Source: Siphonodentalium dalli
Taxonomy: Eukaryota > Mollusca > Scaphopoda > Gadilida > Siphonodentaliidae
Assembly: GCA_032622095.1 (NCBI GenBank)
Contig: CP136062.1
Location: 135,630,960-135,694,959, forward strand
Length of the DNA: 64,000 nt
Reading direction: 5' to 3'
Made by a program: the position numbers and the translations under genes. Within the stretch, counting starts at the first letter, position 1. Every line of letters begins with the position of its first letter. The notes below the pieces were generated by a model that made no database searches, was not told the DNA's origin, and saw only the letters and a list, made by a program, of their open reading frames with translations. Shown here one piece after another: positions 61,301-64,000 of the stretch.

Positions 61301-62892
61301 TGCCTCCTGTCTACTAACACTACCTGGCTTCATATCATAAAAGGTTTGAGCACAATAGATATTCAACAGTTATCACCTCACAATAATAAGGGTAGTCGAT
61401 GATGGGGCCAACAATTTTTTTTTTCCGCAATTACATCAAAATGACCCCAAAATTACTCGTTCTCATCAACATGTCAATATTAACATAAATGACAAATTTC
61501 ATGATGATCTGACAAACAGTATAGCCTGTAGCCCATGCTAATGGATTGAATTTTGAAATCCAAGATGGCCACTGGCAGCCATGTTTTTTTGCTGAATGAC
61601 CCCAAAATGACTCGTTCCTATTTACATGTCAATGTTAACATCCATGACAAATAGTATGCACAGAAATTCATATACAGCTGTTTACAGTGAATTTCCCCCC
61701 GCAAATCTCTGTTTTAGTGTTAAAAGGGGGGTGGGTGTCCAAAAATGGTCAGAAAAAACTGCAGGAAATGGAAAAAACTAAATTTGGATGCAGGGGTGGA
61801 TGAGTCCCAACAAGGGTCGAAAGGAAAAAATCAGCATACATGCCTGAACATTTTTTCCGACCCCCCACCCCCCTGACTAAATCCTGAAAAGTTACCCATA
61901 ATTCTGCTGTGGTTAAGGAGTCAATTATTTAGGGCATTACTGTATGTATTCTGCATTAAAATAATTCATGCAGACACTGACCAATTGTGATTACCACTGA
62001 GAATGTCAAACAAATTTACAATTTACAATTAGTGGGTATAATGTAGTGGGGTAGTCATCTTAACATTTAGTAATAATGAGGTATAATAATCGAAGGGTTA
62101 AACTATTTAGAGGCACAAAGGAAGTAAACCTTAAACTATATACAGGCACAAAGCAAACTCCAGGCAGAGATATCTCTCATCGCTCCGCCGAAATATCACT
62201 GCAACAAGGGATTTCTGACATGATCTTAGTTCTTATAATTTAGGATTAAAATTGTCTATGTCTGGCTCAGTTAATATTGTTCTTATCAATAACGAAAGAA
62301 TTAACATTATTGCAACCTTTCGTGGTCAAAATAAGATAATAGGTGACTAAATATAGTTCCGACGATACGTAAATTTTCGTAGAAATATATGTATTGGTCC
62401 GCAGAGTACCACCATTCCAAGAGTGATCTATCGCAGTGATAATGGAGAGGGCGCTGCATGGAGTTCGGTACAAAGGAAGAAAGCTTTCCTATACTGATTA
62501 ATGGTTAATATCATTACGGTAAAGGCACACATATTATTGCAACTTCAAATTCAGATCTGAATAATAATTTGAGTGTCATATATGGCTAGCGACTGAAACA
62601 ATGATAACTCAAACCCAACCATCCAATGAAATTCCCTTCTTTGCTGTCAAATTTTACAGAGTTTGTTGGACCTCTTGAGCTGCATACCAGTTGTCATACT
62701 TATTTAACAAATCGATTAAATGAATTCTGATAAATGTGACAGCTCTACTAAATTATGTGTGTCAAATACCCTTATTCTAATCTCATTCCTTCGTTCTGCT
62801 TCTTGATTCTCTTCTCTGTTCTGCTCCACCACTCCCAAGAACGATCCAACGGTCCGTAAAACTCCTGATGTTTGTTCTCTGATAGAAGACAT
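39945..62892 (-). CDS. Inactive rhomboid (iRhom / RHBDF-like) membrane protein, 10 coding exons
   Basis: iRhoms are catalytically dead rhomboids of the ER and early secretory pathway; in animals they control trafficking of ADAM17/TACE and EGF-family ligands. The ten exons join in phase to about 921 residues. The layout is: cytosolic, Ser/Asn-rich and probably disordered N-terminus (1 to about 505); TM1 about 513-537 (PWFTYILIL-TEVITMVTLCA); Cys-rich lumenal loop to about 720 containing NIWIGPNYW...GALYAPCMRDD and KPCCVDIRGTCELLSHEHC, which align by eye with the iRhom homology domain; then a rhomboid core with TM2 about 725-752, TM3 about 762-777 and further TMs to about 897. The tail is C-V-P-Y-S-E-K-M-C. 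The rhomboid Ser motif reads GATG (Thr 792), and the TM6 His position is Ile 844 (FSIIGGFISG), so it should not be a protease. The length is close to the roughly 855 residues of vertebrate iRhoms. The N-terminal third is not recognisably similar to vertebrate iRhoms, so the choice between RHBDF1 and RHBDF2 is left open. Confidence 0.93.
40480..40682. mobile_element. Palindromic MITE copy 3
   Basis: The central palindrome is present and the right end GGGCATTACTGTA intact; the left 20 bp are altered. Lies 100 bp upstream of the last iRhom exon, in its intron. Confidence 0.85.
40960..42170. repeat. Repeat copy hosting a hAT-like insertion
   Basis: TGTGACTGTCCCAATGG...CACTAAGATGTTTCAC to the left and AAACATTAAGCTAAAATAAT...CAACCCTAACCCTAATC to the right are the two halves of one sequence that is continuous at 43430-43570. 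Confidence 0.8.
41015..42082. mobile_element. hAT-like element, perfect 8-bp duplication ATGTCAGT
   Basis: 1,068 bp. Ends CAGTGTTCACGCTG and CAGCGCGAACACTG. ATGTCAGT at 41007-41014 and 42083-42090. The empty site with a single ATGTCAGT is at 43495-43502. Subterminal ATTTGGCTAAA repeats. A run of 26 C at 41785-41810. No transposase. Related fragments are at 6345-6487 and 60833. Confidence 0.88.
42453..42764 (-). pseudogene. LINE ORF2 C-terminal fragment
   Basis: A 103-codon ORF containing HARIRLGCSDSKAHKF then CICGNMYEDTEHYFM. This is the post-reverse-transcriptase R-x-G-C-S-x-L/K-x-x-H and C-x-C-G-x-x-x-E-D-x-x-H-(Y/F)-(F/L) pattern of non-LTR retrotransposons. The last expected Cys of the motif is replaced (MSDP). 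No further RT sequence upstream on this strand. Confidence 0.65.
42795..42920 (+). pseudogene. LINE reverse transcriptase fragment, inverted relative to its neighbour
   Basis: Reads FEFQYLGVLFFLNGRFCQAV then KKTCTVATRAMYGLL. It resembles the Y-L-G-(V/I)-x-(F/I)-x-x-x-G-x-(F/W)...A-x-x-A-(M/L)-x-x-L stretch at the end of LINE RT domains. It is on the opposite strand to the C-terminal fragment 30 bp away. Confidence 0.6.
42930..43175. repeat. Inverted copy of the 122-bp-unit repeat, then a LINE-like tail
   Basis: CATGCGCAGACCAGATCTCG and two GCCCGGACA(A/T)CGTCGGGC hairpins are the inverse of the sequence at 3460-3540. AATAAATCAATCAAATCAAA at 43145-43164 looks like a retroelement 3' tail. Confidence 0.55.
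43425..44500. repeat. Non-coding repeat with about 170-bp tandem units
   Basis: Units carry TAGGAATAAAAGCTCGGACA, AAATTCTAAGTCGAAAAA and CATAATCGCAGGTGCAC at about 43590, 43765, 43930, 44190 and 44345. ACGGACGGACGACGGACGG and CCCCCCTAACTTCGTTGCGG (44096-44166) end one array. A related array is at 58300-59000. Confidence 0.65.
44551..44932. repeat. Two short palindromic MITEs, CAGAATGAGG family
   Basis: Hairpins at 44551-44645 and 44846-44932, both with CCCCAGAGGGTGAA(T/A)TT and its inverse, separated by about 200 bp. Confidence 0.8.
44933..45308. other. iRhom intron 9, right end, nothing recognised
   Basis: No repeat family or gene supported. Confidence 0.4.
45309..45551 (-). CDS. iRhom exon 9 (TM2 and TM3)
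   Basis: Encodes VNCLKHICKGGSLESDPTTP then WIPDHPAQWWRLPLSLIYHH, GIAHMLLVVTVQFFLMRPIE and KGIGWLRVIVIFLITGMAGT-I. This matches the iRhom order: a Cys-rich end of the lumenal loop, the W-R-L-x-L-S-L helix, then the I-E-K-x-x-G-W-x-R segment before TM3. It is exactly 81 codons. Borders are TTTAAACAG| and ATT|GTAAGT. Confidence 0.96.
45755..46017. mobile_element. TTAA-type MITE, CTTTCTATA family, decayed copy
   Basis: Matches 47920-48183 along its length (CCCTTTCTATACTAATGCAT, TTCAACAAAAGACCATAGGT, ATAGCAAGGATTAAA). The left TTAA is mutated. Confidence 0.65.
46153..46311. repeat. Short palindromic MITE nested in a larger palindrome
   Basis: The CAGAATGAGG hairpin (46187-46283) is enclosed by TCAAGCCTTGAAATAGTGAG ... 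CTCACTATTTCAAGGCTTG, giving a 159-bp palindrome with two layers. Confidence 0.8.
46450..46679. mobile_element. TTAA-type MITE, CTTTCTATA family, inverted copy
   Basis: TTAACCCTTTCTATAGAATG to AATAAAGAAAGGGTTAA, opposite in orientation to the copies at 45755 and 47920. Confidence 0.78.
46680..47476. other. iRhom intron 8, nothing recognised
   Basis: AT-rich. 47390-47470 has a GACAGACGGACACATGCA tail typical of the arrays elsewhere in the window. Confidence 0.4.
47477..47688. mobile_element. Palindromic MITE copy 4
   Basis: 212 bp, TA-CAGTAATGCTC to GAGCATTACTG-TA, with a few bases missing in the right arm. Ends 14 bp from the end of iRhom exon 8. Confidence 0.9.
47702..47883 (-). CDS. iRhom exon 8 (Cys-rich lumenal loop)
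   Basis: Encodes (G)TAVWKEGVLCSKRVSGENSV then AHILKPCCVDIRGTCELLSH and EHCIFIGGIFHFSGAEHCTQ. The P-C-C-(I/V)-x-x-x-G-x-C-E-(I/L)-x-S-x-E-(H/Y)-C pattern is characteristic of iRhoms. Borders are ATCACTTTCAG| and CAG|GTAACG. The loop looks much shorter than in vertebrates between the first Cys group and PCC. Confidence 0.95.
47920..48183. mobile_element. TTAA-type MITE, CTTTCTATA family, best copy
   Basis: 264 bp from TTAACCCTTTCTATA to TATAGAAAGGGTTAA, with an internal hairpin around AATGTTCAGATAATAAGTTC. It starts 37 bp upstream (gene sense) of iRhom exon 8. Confidence 0.85.
48190..48467. repeat. 56-bp tandem repeat, five units
   Basis: AGTATATGTACATACAATGG starts at 48216, 48272, 48328, 48384 and 48440, exactly 56 bp apart. 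The last units are nearly identical. AT-rich minisatellite in an iRhom intron. Confidence 0.93.
48468..48994. other. iRhom intron 7, nothing recognised
   Basis: AT-rich, no repeat family or ORF supported. Confidence 0.4.
48995..49202. mobile_element. Palindromic MITE copy 5
   Basis: 208 bp, TA-CAGTAATGCCCTAAGTAAT to ATTACTTAGGGCATTACTG-TA. The left arm lacks ATTCATCGG near the centre. Confidence 0.9.
49206..49300. repeat. Fragment of the GGGACCAGCC hAT-like family
   Basis: GGGACCAGCCAAGAGGGCGA and CAGGGAGAAGTGACATCTC match the end of the element at 2558-3422. Confidence 0.55.
49341..49497. mobile_element. Palindromic MITE copy 6, deleted, at a splice donor
   Basis: 157 bp. The left arm is complete, but most of the right arm is missing. 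Both TA-CAGTAATGCTC ends remain. It ends seven bases from iRhom exon 7. Confidence 0.88.
49505..49669 (-). CDS. iRhom exon 7 (iRhom homology region)
   Basis: Encodes (A)AGALYAPCMRDDINIRIAYS then KQSYRIDSVLGCCEIKKRNT and ASTTTEDECTSLSK(G). It matches the G-A-(K/L)-(F/Y)-(S/A)-P-C-(M/I)-R and CC...C...EEC pattern of iRhoms. The acceptor is TTTTTTTGCAAG|, slightly unusual. The donor AAAG|GTATGT is followed directly by a palindromic MITE. Confidence 0.93.
49670..50685. other. iRhom intron 6, nothing recognised
   Basis: A short hairpin AACTTTGGTCAGAATG / CATTCTGACCAAAGTTG involves 49871-49888 and 49950-49966. Nothing else. Confidence 0.4.
50686..50974. mobile_element. TTAA-type MITE, CTTTCTATA family
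   Basis: TTAACCTTTTCTTTACTAAA to AAATAAAGGGTTAA. Body as in the copy at 47920. Confidence 0.75.
50992..51218. mobile_element. Palindromic MITE copy 7
   Basis: 227 bp. The left end has a short duplication (AGTAATGCCAGGTAATGCC). The rest is a clean palindrome to GAGCATTACTG-TA. Confidence 0.9.
51447..51618 (-). CDS. iRhom exon 6 (end of TM1 and start of lumenal loop)
   Basis: Encodes TEVITMVTLCAMGGLSPVAL then EARLKLINGIKTFIGTETVH and RWEVPNIWIGPNYWFMI. The G-(I/L)-(A/S)-P-V and N-(F/I)-W-(I/V)-G-P motifs are iRhom hallmarks. Borders are TTAATTATAG| and ATTG|GTAAGT. Confidence 0.95.
51819..51929. mobile_element. Palindromic MITE copy 8, left arm only
   Basis: TA-CAGTAATGCCC through GGAAAGCTCTCAGTG, then unrelated sequence. 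Confidence 0.85.
52062..53453. mobile_element. CCAAGATGGC-type array element, longest copy
   Basis: GACACTGTAGCTCATCTTAG on the left, AAGTTGAGCTAAAAATC on the right. Seven or eight units of about 160 to 170 bp carry GGATTTAGTCATGCAAAGAG, CCAAGATGGC, CATGTTTTTTGG, GACTCGTTCCCATCTACATG and ACGACCTGTAGCCCGCGCC. Non-coding; the reading frames on both strands are repeat artefacts. Confidence 0.78.
53454..54271. other. iRhom intron 5, nothing recognised
   Basis: TTAACCCTTTCGCAGGTA at 53949 may be one end of another TTAA element, but I could not find its partner. Confidence 0.4.
54272..54407. mobile_element. Palindromic MITE copy 9, left-truncated
   Basis: AATATGGCTTGTTGCCATTC to GAGCATTACTG-TA. 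The first 70 bp are missing. Confidence 0.85.
54449..54612 (-). CDS. iRhom exon 5 (juxtamembrane and TM1)
   Basis: Encodes (E)YYMDPKAKMAEKWDRLRNQI then DSKQLGDHKSRTHVKVQLAE and LPTFIPWFTYILIL. It is a basic juxtamembrane segment leading into the first half of TM1; vertebrate iRhoms have H-R-P-(F/Y)-F-T-Y-W at this place. Borders are TATTTTCCAG| and TTG|GTTAGT. Confidence 0.92.
54694..54889. mobile_element. Palindromic MITE copy 10, right end replaced
   Basis: TA-CAGTAATGCCCAAAATAAT to GGTTAAGGAGTCG, then cut exactly where the next TTAA element starts. Confidence 0.85.
54890..55152. mobile_element. TTAA-type double-hairpin MITE (TATATATGCGAG family)
   Basis: TTAACCCTTTCATGATGGGA to CATGGAAGAGTTAA with two hairpins of the CTTATATATGCGAG type. 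Confidence 0.82.
55172..55571. mobile_element. TTAA-type double-hairpin MITE, near-identical to 37001-37390
   Basis: 400 bp from TTAACCCTTTACCCAACA to GGGTAAAGGGTTAA. It differs from the 37-kb copy by an extra AAACCGGCC and a few substitutions. Confidence 0.9.
55884..56014. mobile_element. Palindromic MITE copy 11, internally deleted
   Basis: 131 bp. Left arm to CATTCATCGG joined directly to GGTTAAGGAGTCGATTATTT, both ends kept. Confidence 0.87.
56015..56582. other. iRhom intron 4, nothing recognised
   Basis: No repeat family or ORF supported. Confidence 0.4.
56583..56847. mobile_element. TTAA-type double-hairpin MITE at a splice donor
   Basis: AATAACCCTTCATGTCGGGA to CATGGAAGGGGTAA with two TATATATGCGAG-type hairpins. 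TTAA is mutated at both ends. It ends about six bases from the end of iRhom exon 4. Confidence 0.78.
56854..56962 (-). CDS. iRhom exon 4 (basic helical segment)
   Basis: Encodes VEKKAKISKLIESKKRLYEH then YRWRLDAVKNVTNVAK. It is charged and probably helical or coiled coil, and cytosolic. Borders are AATTAACAG| and AAAG|GTAGTT. The G joins AG of exon 5 as Glu. A TTAA-type MITE ends about six bases into the downstream intron. Confidence 0.9.
57110..57326. mobile_element. Palindromic MITE copy 12
   Basis: 217 bp, TA-CAGTAACGCCCTAAATAAT to ATTATTTAGGGCATTACTG-TA. Complete arms. Confidence 0.92.
57327..57749. other. iRhom intron 3, nothing recognised
   Basis: No repeat family or gene supported. 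Confidence 0.4.
57750..57821. repeat. 24-bp tandem repeat, three units
   Basis: GTGTTCAAGGTCTAGGGTAA plus TATG, starting at 57750, 57774 and 57798, identical. Confidence 0.95.
57945..58174. mobile_element. TTAA-type hairpin MITE (TATATATGCGAG family), partial
   Basis: One damaged and one good hairpin, ending CATGGAAGGGTTAA. The left end lacks CCCTTTC. The right TTAA is about 15 bp from iRhom exon 3. Confidence 0.75.
58189..58278 (-). CDS. iRhom exon 3
   Basis: Encodes VDEFMQDFDHEDTELVYGTE then AYEQYKILKE, an acidic cytosolic segment of 30 codons, phase 0 at both ends. Borders are TGTTTTGAAG| and GAG|GTATGA. It joins in frame to NDRDL of exon 2. Confidence 0.88.
58279..59259. repeat. iRhom intron 2 filled by degenerate tandem units
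   Basis: Begins AACTAGAGGTGAGACTGTCC like the 43.4-kb repeat. Units with TTTCTAAGTCGAAAAGGCC, TCAAACTTGACCTGTATT and AAACTCAAGTTAT recur at about 58660, 58820 and in part at 58540. Confidence 0.6.
59260..60342 (-). CDS. iRhom exon 2 (long disordered N-terminal region)
   Basis: A 361-codon uninterrupted exon, the longest ORF in the window. It starts DGQFGLRNIRNKDHMRECKI and ends ...LYDELSDEDLNDRDL. It is rich in Ser, Asn, Thr and Gln with scattered basic clusters such as KKRPVFW, RTKLLKFKNR and EYIKRSSQLSL. There is no recognisable domain, and it is predicted disordered. The cytosolic tails of iRhoms are phosphorylated and bind 14-3-3 and FRMD8; which sites exist here cannot be said from sequence alone. 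Borders are TAAATAACAG| and TTG|GTGAGT. Confidence 0.92.
60467..60610. mobile_element. TTAA-flanked MITE, 144 bp, with perfect 30-bp inverted ends
   Basis: TTAACCCTTTCAGTGCCAAG and its exact reverse complement, arms about 30 bp. The smallest complete TTAA element in the window. In iRhom intron 1, 125 bp upstream of exon 2. Confidence 0.9.
60833..60985. repeat. Fragment of the CAGTGTTC hAT-like family
   Basis: CAGTGTTCGTGCTGTCGGTG and ATTTCATTTGGCCAAACTTT match the left end of 41015-42082. The right end is not found. Confidence 0.65.
60986..61404. other. iRhom intron 1, nothing recognised
   Basis: No gene or repeat supported. Confidence 0.4.
61405..61655. repeat. CCAAGATGGC-type array fragment
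   Basis: About 1.5 units with ATTACTCGTTCTCATCAACA, TTTGAAATCCAAGATGGCCA and GACTCGTTCCTATTTACATG. Confidence 0.7.
61875..61944. mobile_element. Palindromic MITE copy 13, right arm only
   Basis: GACTAAATCCTGAAAAGTTA to GGGCATTACTG-TA, preceded by a C-rich stretch. Confidence 0.85.
61945..62769. other. iRhom intron 1, right part, nothing recognised
   Basis: No repeat family or gene supported. Confidence 0.4.
62770..62892 (-). CDS. iRhom first coding exon, predicted
   Basis: Encodes MSSIREQTSGVLRTVGSFLG then VVEQNREENQEAERRNEIRI-R, 41 codons, then AGG|GTATTT. An in-frame TGA sits two codons before the ATG. A good acceptor (TTTGTTTCAG) ends about 10 bp upstream of the ATG, so a non-coding 5' exon further right is likely. 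The frame joins exon 2 without a split codon. The link to this gene rests on strand, phase and spacing, not on conservation. Confidence 0.75.
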
Positions 62893-62902
62893 GGTTCAAA
62901 AT

Positions 62903-64000
62903 TCTGAAACAAATGAACTTGTTACTTTACAATATGATGTTTATTAAAGTTGCAGGAATATATGGGAGGCCAAATTCACATTTATTAATAATTGTGCTTC
63001 AGCACAATTCTATTGCGCTTCAGCACAATTATTGAATAAGACTATTGTCACATGATGAAATTAAAAATGATCTGAATAAAAATATTTAAAAAAAAAATAT
63101 ATATATATATGTGTCTTCAAACTGTATAATATTAATATATATAACATTATGAAACGTGAGATTATTCCTTCATGATTTACTTCTATTCTTCTTGATTGGT
63201 ATTACTGGTCAATTACTTGACTTTTCATAGACACTTTTTAAGTGTTTAAATATCCACAATCCGAATTAACGCTCCTAAATTACTATTTCTTGGCTTCGGG
63301 GGTAACAAATATTTGATTCGAGTCAAGGAACTCACCCATCAAAGCTCTGAGTTATCAGATATAAATTTTTGAAATCTGTTATTTTTAGCACCTGGAATAT
63401 TTGGCAGCCTGGCTAATAATCGACGATTGCCGACCGACATACTCTCGATACAAAATTGTGTTGAACAAAATGTTGATATATAACACTTTTTGGGAAATTT
63501 TATACTATAGTTGACAGTGGTTGGCAATATTTTTTATCAATTAATCAATTTTGATAACTGAAGCAGCATTTCAAGAAATGTTGTCCTTGGCATTTGATGA
63601 TATGGGGACCATCCAGTCGGAATGTGTACTTCTTGGAGTCAATTGAATACCCCGCTCTCTTGTTTAGACACTGAAACACATACCGTAGCTTGTTCGAGAG
63701 TCTAATTTTTAATTAGAACTGGGGTGGAGTCTGCTTCTAAGGATTCATGCTTGACAACATCATTTATGTTTAAAAGATATTTTGTCATGGCCAGAGTCAA
63801 TTTGAGTTTAGTCGGATATACTGTATATGTACTTATATTTGTGCTGGACAGCACAAATGATTTGCACTTCAGCACAAACAATTTTACACTTCATGTTTAA
63901 TATAATCAAATTAATCAATGCATTTGTATGGCAGGTCTTTTTCACATTTATTCTTCATTTGAACTGAAGCGGAAAATATTTGCGCTGAAGCGCATATCAT
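62903..64000. other. Upstream flank or 5' intron of the iRhom gene
   Basis: Probably intron, since an acceptor ends at about 62903. GCTTCAGCACAATT-like motifs recur (about 62997, 63018, 63870), and GCGCTGAAGCGC stands at 63982-63993. No coding exon found. Confidence 0.4.

Overview
This window is animal nuclear DNA: AT-rich, intron-rich and crowded with transposable elements. It carries parts of two protein-coding genes, both on the minus strand and head-to-tail. Clean GT-AG introns, a mitochondrial presequence exon, tRNA-derived SINEs and hairpin MITEs show it is a metazoan. The repeat types (a SINE with a GTCGCTTTCAGCAA-like central part, and arrays built around CCAAGATGGC) remind me of molluscs or other lophotrochozoans. 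That assignment is inference and was not checked by any search.

Gene 1 (about 62.9 to 39.9 kb) is an inactive rhomboid (iRhom/RHBDF-like) protein. Ten coding exons join in phase into about 921 residues: a long Ser/Asn-rich cytosolic N-terminus, a first transmembrane segment, a Cys-rich lumenal iRhom homology region, and a rhomboid core. The usual catalytic Ser and His are both replaced. Gene 2 (34.8 kb to beyond the left edge) is NFS1, the mitochondrial cysteine desulfurase of iron-sulfur cluster assembly. Twelve exons (about 450 residues) are in the window, and the last short C-terminal exon lies off the left edge. About 5.2 kb separates the RHBDF stop codon from the NFS1 start codon.

Most of the remaining sequence is intronic repeats. 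A near-perfect palindromic MITE of about 210 bp has 13 full or partial copies, 11 of them inside the RHBDF gene. Several unrelated families are flanked by TTAA and begin CCCTTTC or similar, a piggyBac-like signature. hAT-like elements carry 8-bp or near-8-bp target duplications, one of them with a matching empty site elsewhere in the window. A PIF/Harbinger-like element with a MADF-like ORF sits inside a palindromic MITE. Other repeats are a SINE with a perfect 12-bp duplication, a 5.15-kb element with 44-bp terminal inverted repeats, arrays of 122-bp, 56-bp, 324-bp and roughly 140 to 180-bp units, a 1.2-kb nested palindrome touching NFS1 exon 1, and a LINE fragment pair in opposite orientation.

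The less expected observations are a hammerhead-ribozyme-like hairpin just downstream of a CCAAT/TATA-like promoter, four separate transposons ending within about 15 nt of intact 5' splice sites, and an iRhom whose diagnostic GPxG motif reads GATG. I found no bacterial, viral, CRISPR or rRNA features.
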